This document shows positions 1 to 7,329 of a stretch of DNA of 64,000 bases, piece by piece; the stretch's first letter is position 1, and each line of letters starts with the position of its first letter. The notes under the pieces are model-generated. The model was not told the DNA's origin. It was given only the letters and a program-made list of their open reading frames with translations, and did no database searches. This DNA comes from Sideroxydans sp. (GTDB lineage: Bacteria > Pseudomonadota > Gammaproteobacteria > Burkholderiales > Gallionellaceae). The stretch is taken from assembly GCA_028710605.1 (NCBI GenBank), contig JAQTTU010000001.1, forward strand, positions 434,001 to 498,000, in the 5' to 3' direction. The position numbers were made by a program, and so were the translations under genes.

Positions 1-1038
1 GGTTATTGCAGGGTGTCCGACCTGCGCCCCCTCCGGACATGGAAACTTGCGCTGCTTCTCGACCATATCCAATCCCAGCTTGGCCGCTTCAGCGCGAATG
101 TCTTTTAGCGACTCTTCAGACACGTTTGGATTGTCGGTACGGTGGTAGGTGATGTGCCCCTGCTCGTTTAATTTCTGCGCCGCATGCATCGCAGCTTTTG
201 GATCGAGACTCAGCGCCACGCTGGCCGCCTGCAGCATGAGGGACGTATTGAATGGCGGCGGCGGGCTACGGCGCGCTTCATGCTCTTCGAAAGTTTTGAC
301 GACAACCGCCTTTACTTTGGTTACGGCAGTCGCAAAAGCTTTGTCCATGAAAAACGGACTGTCATCTGTGACAAATTCCGGTTTGATCAGCCACTCAGCA
401 AACCATTCGCTTTCCTGCTCACCAAAATATAGCTTCGCACCGAAATGGTTCGTTGGACGAAATGCTTTTATTTGCCGTTCGCGCTCAACGACCAAGCGCA
501 CAGCGGGACTTTGCACCCGGCCTGCAGATAACTTCTGGCCGGTTTGCTGACTTAAAACAGGGCTGACCAAATACCCCACCAAGCGATCCAGAACGCGTCT
601 TGCCTCCTGTGCGGCAACAAGGTTCATATCGATGGTGCGATGCGCCTTCAGCCCCGCATTCACTGCTGTGGCTGTGATTTCACCAAAGGTCACGCGTTTC
701 GGATTCGACAGCCCCAAGCATTCCTTCAAATGCCAGCTGATGCTCTCGCCTTCCCTGTCTGGGTCGGTTGCCAGGTAAATTGCTTCTGCGCCTTTGGCGA
801 GCTGTTTAAGGCCATCGATGCGCTCTTTCGATGATGGGTAGGATTTACCTGGTTGCCCGGGAATGGGTTGAGATGGGATGTACTCATACTGAGGTGCGAA
901 ATTCGGGGCGCTAACGCCCATTTCATTTCGGGGAAGATCGCGTATATGCCCTACGCTTGCAGCGATCTTCCAGCCATCGCCTAGTATGGCAGTGAGCTTT
1001 TTGATCTTGCCGGGGGACTCGATGATCATGAGCTTCAT
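1..1038 (-). CDS. topA: DNA topoisomerase I (type IA), N-terminal 345 residues, runs off the window
   Basis: Type IA topoisomerase that relaxes negative supercoils through a 5'-phosphotyrosine intermediate. The translation starts MKLMIIESPGKIKKL, the TOPRIM start with its catalytic Glu. It then shows ATDPDREGESISWHL (the acidic DxDxE signature) near residue 90 and GHITYHRTDNPNVS near residue 310, which carries the active-site Tyr. The C-terminus lies beyond position 1. The start codon overlaps the stop of the upstream gene as ATGA, so the two are probably translationally coupled. A topA copy on a mobile element is probably a second copy beside the host gene, which cannot be seen here. Family call is secure; length and zinc-finger content are unknown. 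Confidence 0.93.
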   Translation of the reverse strand, partial: MKLMIIESPGKIKKLTAILGDGWKIAASVGHIRDLPRNEMGVSAPNFAPQYEYIPSQPIPGQPGKSYPSSKERIDGLKQLAKGAEAIYLATDPDREGESISWHLKECLGLSNPKRVTFGEITATAVNAGLKAHRTIDMNLVAAQEARRVLDRLVGYLVSPVLSQQTGQKLSAGRVQSPAVRLVVERERQIKAFRPTNHFGAKLYFGEQESEWFAEWLIKPEFVTDDSPFFMDKAFATAVTKVKAVVVKTFEEHEARRSPPPPFNTSLMLQAASVALSLDPKAAMHAAQKLNEQGHITYHRTDNPNVSEESLKDIRAEAAKLGLDMVEKQRKFPCPEGAQVGHPAIT

Positions 1039-1628
1039 TTCGTCGCTCCCAGAATAGCGAGAAACGACGGCAGCGTGATCGCGATGGCAGCAGCTTCCTC
1101 AAAAGTTCTGACGGCCAGCTTGGTATCGCCAGCATCGTAGCGTGTCGCTGACATTTCATAGCTCATGCCGTAGCACACGCTGATATTCCGCTTCATGCGG
1201 TATTCGCCATCCTTGTCATGAGACAACGTTACTTTGTCGCCTTCACCAAGCACGGCCTGCCAGACTGTGTAGCCATCGTCACTGCAATTTGTTTGATACC
1301 ACATCACTCCTGCATGATCTTTGGTCGTCCATGCGAAGGCTTCTGCTGCTTCAGCAGCGGCACGTGCCGTTTCAAAAAATAAAGTAGCTTCCATATCTGC
1401 TCTGGGTACATCTGGCAGAACGCGCATGTTCAGCATAAAGTTTCCGCCCGATCCGCCACACTCCTTTATTGATGCCTTGCCTGCCGATACATCGCGCTGC
1501 AAGCAGCGCGAATGATCGAAATCCCACAAGGAGCGTGTCCATACAAGGCCATCAGTGAAGCTTGTGCATTCGCCGGTGAATTCCAGCCCTGATGTTTTAA
1601 ATGTTGGTTTTTCTGTAACTGCGTCCAT
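1035..1628 (-). CDS. Hypothetical protein coupled to topA
   Basis: A 197-residue soluble protein with no signal peptide or membrane segment and no family I recognise. A GGGAGGG ribosome site lies 4 bases before the ATG, and a good promoter (TTGCGC-16-TATAAT) sits about 35 bases upstream. Its stop overlaps the topoisomerase start (ATGA), so it is the first gene of a two-gene or longer operon. The C-terminal third is alanine-rich (FEEAAAIAITLPSFLAILGATK pattern). Its role could be linked to DNA processing by its partner gene, but that is inference from context only. Confidence 0.75.
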   Translation of the reverse strand: MDAVTEKPTFKTSGLEFTGECTSFTDGLVWTRSLWDFDHSRCLQRDVSAGKASIKECGGSGGNFMLNMRVLPDVPRADMEATLFFETARAAAEAAEAFAWTTKDHAGVMWYQTNCSDDGYTVWQAVLGEGDKVTLSHDKDGEYRMKRNISVCYGMSYEMSATRYDAGDTKLAVRTFEEAAAIAITLPSFLAILGATK

Positions 1629-1660
1629 GTCACCCTCCCGTTAATCGAGTCGTGATAAGG

Positions 1661-1688
1661 ATTATAGTCAAATTATATATATGCGCAA
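1661..1688 (-). promoter_or_regulatory. Sigma-70-like promoter of the hypothetical-topA operon
   Basis: On the minus strand a -35 TTGCGC (1683-1688) and a perfect -10 TATAAT (1661-1666) are separated by 16 bases. They lie just upstream of the GGGAGGG ribosome site and the ATG at 1628. Confidence 0.6.
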
Positions 1689-1741
1689 TGGTATCCTATG
1701 GTAATGTTTGGGCGAGTCCGCAATTATTTCTATGGGGAAGA

Positions 1742-1972
1742 ATGATGGCTTTTTGGCTAATGATTGCTGGTGTGGCACTCCTGCTTATTTTGATCTTCGA
1801 GCCGCTGCGCGCTCTTGTGTTCGGAAAATCAGGCGAACTGCTATTCAAGTGGGTATGGTTTTTCCTGAAACAGATAATCGATGCACACCTGTGCGTAATC
1901 AAGAATCTGATCACGCCGCGCAACCTCATCTATCCGACACTTGAGTCAGATAAAACGACCAAGCGCGAATGA
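1742..1972 (+). CDS. Small membrane protein
   Basis: A 76-residue protein starting MMAFWLMIAGVALLLILIF. One clear membrane helix covers residues 3-19, and an amphipathic stretch near 30-55 may be a second. The start at 1742 is chosen because GGGGAAG lies 4-8 bases upstream; an in-frame earlier ATG has no ribosome site. No family recognised. It is divergent from the topA operon. Confidence 0.5.
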   Translation: MMAFWLMIAGVALLLILIFEPLRALVFGKSGELLFKWVWFFLKQIIDAHLCVIKNLITPRNLIYPTLESDKTTKRE

Positions 1973-2070
1973 TTAGTCGCGTACTTACTGGCTCAATCAG
2001 CCCATTTCCGAAATAGGTAATGGCTTACAGGTAATGCCTACCGGCAAGCCTGAATTTGTTTTACGCCAGC

Positions 2071-2139
2071 TTCTTATCACCTCATGTTTCGCCAACATCC
2101 AATGAACCAATGTCGGTTCTCTTTTTTTGGAGAGAAATT
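2071..2139 (+). promoter_or_regulatory. Conserved leader repeat, copy A
   Basis: First of eight related leaders in the mobile element. It reads TTATCACCTCATG, then CCAACATCC, then the hairpin GAACCAATGTCGGTTC, a T-rich spacer, the ribosome site GGAGAG, and ATG. The outer segment TTCGCCAA can pair with TTGGAGAG across one mismatch, covering the ribosome site. It serves the gene at 2140. Confidence 0.75.
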
Positions 2140-2565
2140 ATGAGGTGCGTAATTAGTGAGAGAAAGCAGTTATCAAGGATGGATGCTGCAGTATCCCTCG
2201 GAAAAATGAAGGGCTTTATTGGGCATTCACAACTCGCCGCAATCGGAAAAGTTTGCTATTCGGAGGAACGCCAGTTCATGTACGCCAAGCTGGTCGAACT
2301 GGCAAATATCGTCGAGACAATGCCGAAGACCTACGAAACAGATGGCCAGGATGACCCAGATGTTTATTTGCATTATTTCTTGGGCGGTATGAATTGGCAT
2401 ATTACCGAACGCGACATGATGCCCGAGCAGCTGCAAGCCTTTGGGCGTGCAGATCTCGGATACGGTGGAGAGCTGGGCTACATCTCGATTGTAGAAATCA
2501 CAAAAGCAGGTGCAGAGATCGACCTGCATTGGCAAAAGAAACCATTGAGCCAATGCGCCGATTAA
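2140..2565 (+). CDS. DUF2958-like conserved element protein
   Basis: A 141-residue soluble protein whose C-terminal half (HYFLGGMNWHITERDM, FGRADLGYGGELGYISIVEI, EIDLHWQKKPL) resembles the DUF2958 family. That family is common on plasmids and integrative elements and has no established function. The start at 2140 follows leader copy A with GGAGAG at the right spacing; an in-frame upstream ATG would put coding sequence through the leader hairpin. It is followed closely by two small membrane proteins and a terminator, so the three form one leader-driven unit. Family assignment is from memory of motif shape and is moderate. Confidence 0.65.
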   Translation: MRCVISERKQLSRMDAAVSLGKMKGFIGHSQLAAIGKVCYSEERQFMYAKLVELANIVETMPKTYETDGQDDPDVYLHYFLGGMNWHITERDMMPEQLQAFGRADLGYGGELGYISIVEITKAGAEIDLHWQKKPLSQCAD

Positions 2566-2582
2566 ATATTCAGGAGAAGAAA

Positions 2583-2840
2583 ATGATGAAGCAATTGCTG
2601 ATATTTGGAAAATTCATCGGGCATTTATTGATGGGTGGAGGCATGTTCGCCGCACTTCTGCTTTTTGGAGGTTCGCTAAATATGCTTGTTCATTGGGCTG
2701 GGCCAATCATCGGGGATGAGACGTTTTTTGACTTGATGAGAAATGTCGAGAAGTTCATACTGTACGCTGATGTTGTGTTCACCGTTTGGTGGACGGTATA
2801 TTCGACCTACAAGGCAATTAAGGAGATGCATCATGAATAA
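2583..2840 (+). CDS. Small two-helix membrane protein
   Basis: An 85-residue protein starting MMKQLLIFGKFIGHLLMGGG, with membrane segments at about residues 12-34 and 58-76. AGGAGAAG precedes the ATG. Its stop overlaps the start of the next gene (ATGAATAA), so the two are probably co-translated. Unknown function; the preceding leader-controlled gene is 17 bases upstream. Confidence 0.65.
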   Translation: MMKQLLIFGKFIGHLLMGGGMFAALLLFGGSLNMLVHWAGPIIGDETFFDLMRNVEKFILYADVVFTVWWTVYSTYKAIKEMHHE

Positions 2841-2997
2841 TATCGGACGTGCATTAAAGATTTTCGGTGCCGGAATCGCTATTGGAGTAAAAGAAACCCC
2901 ACGAGGCTTCTTCGCACCAGCAGTGGTTATCTGGAACAGCTTGGTCGGTACGACAGATATGCTTACTAAGCAAAAGAACGGCACAAAACACGCGTAG
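2833..2997 (+). CDS. Small 54-residue protein
   Basis: Starts MNNIGRALKIFGAGIAIG and overlaps the previous stop. GGAGATG lies just upstream. The protein has a glycine/alanine-rich hydrophobic stretch (residues 9-19) and a Phe/Trp-containing segment, so it may sit at a membrane. It is the last gene before the terminator at 3016. Unrecognised. Confidence 0.5.
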   Translation: MNNIGRALKIFGAGIAIGVKETPRGFFAPAVVIWNSLVGTTDMLTKQKNGTKHA

Positions 2998-3015
2998 CCT
3001 GAAGCGATTCAACTA

Positions 3016-3046
3016 AACCCTCGTTCCTTTGGAGCGAGGGTTTTTT
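3016..3046 (+). terminator. Rho-independent terminator
   Basis: ACCCTCG and CGAGGGT pair around a short loop and are followed by six T. It ends the leader A unit. Confidence 0.85.
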
Positions 3047-3066
3047 CATGCCCACAAGATTTGAGG

Positions 3067-3300
3067 TTAGGAGTTGGCCAGGCTGTAGTATTTCTCGATC
3101 GCGTTCAAATGCTGCTCACCATAAATGCCTTTTTCGACAAAACTGGTGAAGTCGATAGTCACGGCTTTCGAATAAATCATAAATCCATAAATCTCCGCGA
3201 GCGCCGTTGCATCCGGCGAAAGAGAGTTGCCGTGCTGCGGAGTGGAGCGGACGCATTCATTGACCGCTTCCTCCACTCCCTTAATGGTAAGTATCTGCAT
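3067..3300 (-). CDS. DUF3717-like protein
   Basis: A 77-residue protein, MQILTIKGVEEAVNECVR, followed by SLSPDATALAEIYGFMIYS. This spacing of an E-A-x-N element and an ALA-x-Y-x-x-MI element resembles the DUF3717 family of small beta/gammaproteobacterial element proteins. It starts directly after the stop of the membrane protein upstream (TAG ATG), so it is in the same operon. No known function. Confidence 0.6.
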   Translation of the reverse strand: MQILTIKGVEEAVNECVRSTPQHGNSLSPDATALAEIYGFMIYSKAVTIDFTSFVEKGIYGEQHLNAIEKYYSLANS

Positions 3301-3582
3301 CTAGTCCTCTCTCACCAAAATCAATTGTTTCAAACGCACGGCCATTGCCACCCATGTCACGTTTCCAGTCACAAGCAGGATGCCCGCATAGAAGCTGAAC
3401 CATTGACCAAGCGATGGGTAGTAATAGAGGTTCCACACCCCCCAAACAGTAAAGAACAGTGAGGTTGGCCAATATACGCCGCGCACCTCACGGTCTTTCC
3501 ACAGCTGCCATGCGTTGCGCCAGGTGAACCATGCGCCCACGAGTTCGATCATTCCGTTAATGAGGTCGGGGGTAATCATCAT
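3301..3582 (-). CDS. Phage/element-type membrane protein
   Basis: A 93-residue protein with about three hydrophobic segments (residues 5-20, 38-55 and 62-84), rich in Trp and Tyr (VYWPTSLFFTVWGVWNLYYY). The ATG at 3582 is chosen because GGAGG lies 8 bases upstream; an in-frame ATG five codons earlier would overlap that site. I recall similar proteins in phages and integrative elements, with no established role. It sits downstream of the methyltransferase group. Confidence 0.6.
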   Translation of the reverse strand: MMITPDLINGMIELVGAWFTWRNAWQLWKDREVRGVYWPTSLFFTVWGVWNLYYYPSLGQWFSFYAGILLVTGNVTWVAMAVRLKQLILVRED

Positions 3583-3599
3583 GCGTTCAACCTCCATTG

Positions 3600-3911
3600 T
3601 TAATCTGACGCATGCCGCTCGCCGCTTTTGTTTGTATGAACACCAAATTTATGTCCTACGCTTCCGCGCCCCGTAGGGTAGCGATTCTCGATGTAACAAG
3701 CCTTGCAATAACCCGAGAGTCCATCTCCCTTCCCCTCGTTCGAGTAAAAAAACTCTGTGTCCGCTGGCCAGTATTCATTGCACTTGTTGCAGCGCTTCTC
3801 TAGGTCTCCATCTTCGCTGAATCGGTACACCTGCCTCTTCAAGCGAAGTGCTTTAAGGCTTTCAGTCGGATGCGCCGTTTTGATCTGCTCCTCATGAATA
3901 CGCATGCTCAT
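3600..3911 (-). CDS. Zinc-ribbon protein
   Basis: A 103-residue protein with CNKCNEYWPADTEFF followed by GYCKACYIENR. The paired CxxC motifs (about residues 41-44 and 68-71) form a zinc ribbon like those in small phage proteins and some HNH-associated proteins, but no HNH residues follow. The start at 3911 overlaps the stop of the cytosine methyltransferase as ATGA, so it is coupled to it. The C-terminus is Gly/Lys/His-rich. It may bind nucleic acid or assist the methyltransferase; that is inference. Confidence 0.7.
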   Translation of the reverse strand: MSMRIHEEQIKTAHPTESLKALRLKRQVYRFSEDGDLEKRCNKCNEYWPADTEFFYSNEGKGDGLSGYCKACYIENRYPTGRGSVGHKFGVHTNKSGERHASD

Positions 3912-5446
3912 TCCGCCCTCTGCGCAACACTCAATGCCACCGCCACCGGTCGCACCCAGATCGGTGTCAGCGCCAGGGACATCGTGCTTTCGGTGCGCGC
4001 CAGTATCAGCGTGCGGAACATCTCGCTGGCGATGGCTTCGGCGGCATGCGGCGGTACGGCGTTGCCGATGCGTTCGCGCCATGCCTGGTCGCTGAGTCCG
4101 TCGAGTTCCAGTTGCTCTTCCGGTTCGATCAGGCTTTGCAACGCGGCCAGCTCCAATGTGGTAAATGGCCGGTGCCATGTGCCATCCATCGAGCGGATGT
4201 GCGCGATCAGCTTTTCGTCGGCAGCTGGCATGCGAGGATCCGCGACTGACCATCTGCCGTTGTCCAGACAGGCCGAGCTGCTGACCGCCACCACGTTGCT
4301 GTTTCTGTCCCAATGGATGACTCGATACAAGTTGTAGTGACGATTAGCCGATGGAGACATGCGAGGGTCGGCGATGGTGTACTTGCCGCCGCCCGGCGCG
4401 GATTGACCGCTCACTGCGCCCATCGGCTCGTCGAACTTGAGCACGCCGTACTGGCTGTATTCCATTCCGCTGTAGCGCGGATCAGCTACTGAGAATGCAC
4501 CGTTCAATGGCAAACTGCGCCCAGCCACCACGCCGGTATGCTCATTCCAATCCCGCACGCCCAGAACAGTTCCGCGCATCTCCGGACAGATCAGGAAGTC
4601 GCGCAGCGCGCCATCCTCCACCGCCAGCTTGTTCAAACTACGCCAGTCGCTTCCAGCCTCCACGAACGCGAGACGCACCCATGTCTTCCACTGCAAGGCG
4701 GGGACGCGGTGCATAGGGCCACCGCGAACGTCGCCCGGCATCGGCATGCGGCTCAGCACTGAGCCAACCGATTGCAGTCGCTTTTTTGGTGGCTCATAAA
4801 GGAAGTGGGGCACTTTGTCGATGTGGCGGGCAACCAGCAGAAAACGCTTGCGGCTCTGCGCCAGCCCGCCGATCTCGCCGCAGTCGTGGGCGGTCTCGGC
4901 TACGGCATAACCATAGTAACGGAGCAAGTCCACGATCTGATCCAACAAGTGACGACCACGGTTAGCGATGCGCGGCACGTTTTCGAACAGGAGCAAATCT
5001 GCCGGATCGTCCTGGTATGCCTCCAGCGCCAACCAGATTCCGCGCAGCGTGAGGCGGTTCAGAGCCTGATACTTTTCAGTCTTACTCTTTCCCTCTGAAA
5101 GTAACCCAGAGAAGCCCTTGCATGGTGCAGAGAGAAACCAAATGTCCGGGCGCTCGTTATTCAGCGCGCGGCGAATGTCGGCAGGTGTCGCTTCGCGCCA
5201 TCCTGCTGGCGGCTCTTTGCCGTGGAAGGCGATGTATTGCGAACGATCGAACAGATCCATCACCCGCCCGTTGAGGCCGCCCAGCTTATGAAAATCGTTG
5301 ATTCCCGCTGCATCGACATCGATGCCGCCGATGCAGCGCGACTTGGATTGAACATTACCTACGCGCGCCTTGCCATTGTTGAAGCCCTTGGCACCGCCAC
5401 CAAGGCCACAGAATAAGTGGGCGTGTTTGAATTCCATGAAGCTCAT
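3908..5446 (-). CDS. DNA (cytosine-5) methyltransferase
   Basis: A 512-residue C5 methyltransferase. Motifs in order: FCGLGGGAKGF (motif I, SAM binding, about residue 12), SAPCKGFS (motif IV with the catalytic Pro-Cys, near 107), LLFENVPRI (motif VI), AQSRKRFLLVA (motif VIII) and RIGNAVPP (motif X, near 465). Between VIII and X there is a long target-recognition region holding three copies of an ADPR(M/Y)-ending unit with a Y-x-V-x-x-(F/W)-D element. Motif IV has Lys where Gln is usual. No restriction gene is adjacent, so it is probably an orphan modification enzyme protecting the element. ATGA overlaps on both sides couple it to the DUF5131 gene upstream and the zinc-ribbon gene downstream. 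Confidence 0.92.
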   Translation of the reverse strand: MSFMEFKHAHLFCGLGGGAKGFNNGKARVGNVQSKSRCIGGIDVDAAGINDFHKLGGLNGRVMDLFDRSQYIAFHGKEPPAGWREATPADIRRALNNERPDIWFLSAPCKGFSGLLSEGKSKTEKYQALNRLTLRGIWLALEAYQDDPADLLLFENVPRIANRGRHLLDQIVDLLRYYGYAVAETAHDCGEIGGLAQSRKRFLLVARHIDKVPHFLYEPPKKRLQSVGSVLSRMPMPGDVRGGPMHRVPALQWKTWVRLAFVEAGSDWRSLNKLAVEDGALRDFLICPEMRGTVLGVRDWNEHTGVVAGRSLPLNGAFSVADPRYSGMEYSQYGVLKFDEPMGAVSGQSAPGGGKYTIADPRMSPSANRHYNLYRVIHWDRNSNVVAVSSSACLDNGRWSVADPRMPAADEKLIAHIRSMDGTWHRPFTTLELAALQSLIEPEEQLELDGLSDQAWRERIGNAVPPHAAEAIASEMFRTLILARTESTMSLALTPIWVRPVAVALSVAQRAE

Positions 5447-6366
5447 AGCGATCCCCTCGATTCCGGATAACCGTCATGCAACAAGCCATCCAATAGGCGA
5501 CCCGCGTTCTTTACGCCGATACGCATAGAAAGTGATCCATCGCCCCATGAATTACATTGCACCCCCTTTGGATCGTGCTGATTCAAAACCCATCCCGTGC
5601 CACCTCCAAACCATTCACCCCACTGCTTAAAATGAAAAGGAGTCCCAGCTGCTTTGCATTGGGTGTACAGACTTCTTACCCAGTCAGGGTGCAACGGGCG
5701 CGCACGCACGCCGGATTCACCCTCGCAGATAACCCAGTTCAGCAGCCCAGAATCACATTCGGCGCGGCTATCACATCCACTCAGCATGTCGGCAGGAATG
5801 TTGTAGTTCGGGTGCTCGATGCGCCGAAGGTCGATTGCCCCAAGCATCGGCCCAATGCTCAAACCTCGCACAGCTGCCGGAATGCGCAATAGCTTCCAAA
5901 TATCCCTGTCGGCCTCTTCCTGATTGCACACCGTAATGAGCAGCCAGACATTCGCGTAGCCACAACCCCAGTCGTCTGGAAGCATCTTGGAGGCATTCCC
6001 AATACGTTTGGTGACTAGCAGCCAGTCGAGGTGCGGCGTGGCCCGTATCAGGCTCCAAAGTCTCTCGCGCTGGCCATGAGGGGCTTCGTTGTCGAACACG
6101 TCCGCAACGGAAGCGCAAAACACGCGCTGACGATGCCCATGGGTACGGAAAAACTGTTCGTGATCGCGTTCCCACTTTAACGGTGCCGACCAATATTTTT
6201 CACTGCGCAACATACGTGGCGCGCCAGCTCCCCAATTCTGCCCTTGGCTAAAACGCTTATTGCGCGCCTCGGCGTAACAGTTGTCACAGCCGGGGCCGAT
6301 CTTTGTACAACCTTCCCATGGATTGAAAGTCGAATCAGTCCACGTAATCCCCGATATTTTCGCCAT
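5443..6366 (-). CDS. DUF5131 family (phage Gp37/Gp68-like) protein
   Basis: A 307-residue protein starting MAKISGITWTDSTFNPWEGC, with a cysteine cluster CTKIGPGCDNCYAEA at about residues 20-34. The ITWTDxTFNPxxGC start and C-x7-C-x2-C spacing are the hallmark of the DUF5131/Gp37-Gp68 family. Its members are common in phages and islands and look like iron-sulfur or radical-SAM-type proteins; the biochemical function is not established. It is the first gene of an ATGA-coupled operon with the C5 methyltransferase and has a strong promoter upstream. Confidence 0.88.
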   Translation of the reverse strand: MAKISGITWTDSTFNPWEGCTKIGPGCDNCYAEARNKRFSQGQNWGAGAPRMLRSEKYWSAPLKWERDHEQFFRTHGHRQRVFCASVADVFDNEAPHGQRERLWSLIRATPHLDWLLVTKRIGNASKMLPDDWGCGYANVWLLITVCNQEEADRDIWKLLRIPAAVRGLSIGPMLGAIDLRRIEHPNYNIPADMLSGCDSRAECDSGLLNWVICEGESGVRARPLHPDWVRSLYTQCKAAGTPFHFKQWGEWFGGGTGWVLNQHDPKGVQCNSWGDGSLSMRIGVKNAGRLLDGLLHDGYPESRGSL

Positions 6367-6396
6367 TGCTATACACCGCGTAGTTATCCTGTTGCA

Positions 6397-6424
6397 AGTA
6401 TATATAAAGTGCCCCTTCTGTCAA
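6397..6424 (-). promoter_or_regulatory. Strong sigma-70 promoter of the DUF5131-methyltransferase operon
   Basis: Minus strand: perfect -35 TTGACA (6419-6424), 16-base spacer, -10 TATACT (6397-6402). The ATG is about 30 bases downstream. It is the best promoter match in the element. Confidence 0.8.
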
Positions 6425-6450
6425 CGAGCAAATCCCTCAAATAACCGTCG

Positions 6451-6513
6451 TTTTTATCACCCCATGCTTTGCCAATACGCAGTGAAGCCAGGTTCTTTCA
6501 TGGAGGAAGAATT
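6451..6513 (+). promoter_or_regulatory. Conserved leader repeat, copy B (degenerate)
   Basis: Reads TTTTTATCACCCCATG, then GCCAATACGCAGTGAA, then a decayed centre (GCCAGGTTC instead of ACCAATGTCGGTTC) and GGAGGAAGA. The central hairpin is lost while both flanks are kept. It lies upstream of the 30-residue ORF. Confidence 0.55.
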
Positions 6514-6542
6514 AGTGCTTCGCACTTTAAAGGGAGTTGATC

Positions 6543-6635
6543 ATGACAATCGCATTCGCAATGTGTGTAATGGCAGGAGTATTCCTGTACTTCGGTATGG
6601 TGCGTCCAGTATTGGGGCGTGCTGATTTGATCTGA
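6543..6635 (+). CDS. 30-residue single-helix membrane peptide
   Basis: MTIAFAMCVMAGVFLYFG followed by a basic tail (MVRPVLGRADLI). One hydrophobic helix fills most of the protein. GGGAG lies 7 bases before the ATG, and a strong terminator follows 24 bases after the stop, so the short gene is framed as a complete transcription unit behind leader copy B. A second frame starting at ATG 6500 also stays open for 41 codons but reads basic and irregular. Confidence 0.45.
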   Translation: MTIAFAMCVMAGVFLYFGMVRPVLGRADLI

Positions 6636-6659
6636 TCGCACGATCAGGCTTTAAACAAC

Positions 6660-6696
6660 AGCCCACGACTCTCTGAGCGTGGGCTGCTTTATTTTT
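6660..6696 (+). terminator. Rho-independent terminator
   Basis: AGCCCACG (6660-6667) and CGTGGGCT (6678-6685) pair and are followed by a T-rich tail that runs directly into leader copy C. Confidence 0.8.
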
Positions 6697-6757
6697 ATCA
6701 CCTCATGTTTCTCCAACACCCAGTGAACCAATGTCGGTTCTCTTTGTGGAGAAGAAC
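6691..6757 (+). promoter_or_regulatory. Conserved leader repeat, copy C
   Basis: TTTTTATCACCTCATG, then TTTCTCCAACACCCAGT, the hairpin GAACCAATGTCGGTTC, a spacer, and GTGGAGAA before the ATG at 6758. TTCTCC upstream is the exact complement of GGAGAA, so the outer stem would hide the ribosome site. Confidence 0.8.
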
Positions 6758-7285
6758 ATGAACGGGCAGCAAAAAATCAGCTGGAAAAAAGTGGGAAGTG
6801 TCTATGTAGCGGAATTTTTCTTAAACGGCATTTCGATTGCAGCCGAGATTTCACCGGATCGCACATCGAGGGCTGTTGCAAGTCAAATCGGAAGGGCAAA
6901 CCACGATTCATTTGGGGCAGCGTTGCGTTTACCCGATGGCCGTTGGTTTCACCCTGCAGTATCCCGAGTTGATCGCGCACGCGTTTACATGAATGCCGGC
7001 ATGCACAAAGATCGCGCACTGGCTAATGCGTGGATGGAAGAGAACGAAGCAGGAATGCGTTTTCTGGAAGTGGAAAATGGAACGCCGCATCTGCGCCTCC
7101 TGACTGTCAAAGCTCAGCGCGGCATCATCATGGAGAAAAAGGAGATCGGCGGACTTGATATGCCAATTCCCCTCTTTGGCGGCCCATGTGATGCATATAG
7201 CGAGCTGGCCAATGAAATGGCTGAAGAAACAGCCGCAAAGGTTCTCAAAGCCATCCGTGACCTTGTTGGCCACAAAGCGGCTTAA
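6758..7285 (+). CDS. Hypothetical leader-controlled protein
   Basis: A 175-residue soluble protein with no signal sequence and no family I recognise. The start at 6758 follows leader copy C with GGAGAAG spaced 4-9 bases. Its N-terminal third looks like a beta sheet (SWKKVGSVYVAEFFLNGISI) and the C-terminus is helical and acidic (SELANEMAEETAAKVLKAI). It is followed by a strong two-way terminator. Its control by the same leader as the antirestriction and methyltransferase genes suggests a role in early establishment of the element; inference only. Confidence 0.7.
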   Translation: MNGQQKISWKKVGSVYVAEFFLNGISIAAEISPDRTSRAVASQIGRANHDSFGAALRLPDGRWFHPAVSRVDRARVYMNAGMHKDRALANAWMEENEAGMRFLEVENGTPHLRLLTVKAQRGIIMEKKEIGGLDMPIPLFGGPCDAYSELANEMAEETAAKVLKAIRDLVGHKAA

Positions 7286-7297
7286 AAGCAGTATCGC

Positions 7298-7328
7298 AAC
7301 CGTCCCACCTCACTGAGGTGGGACGGTT
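7298..7328. terminator. Two-way terminator between convergent units
   Basis: AACCGTCCCACCTCA and TGAGGTGGGACGGTT form a near-perfect 15-bp stem between the + gene ending at 7285 and the minus-strand small-gene operon. Confidence 0.85.
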
Positions 7329-7329
7329 T

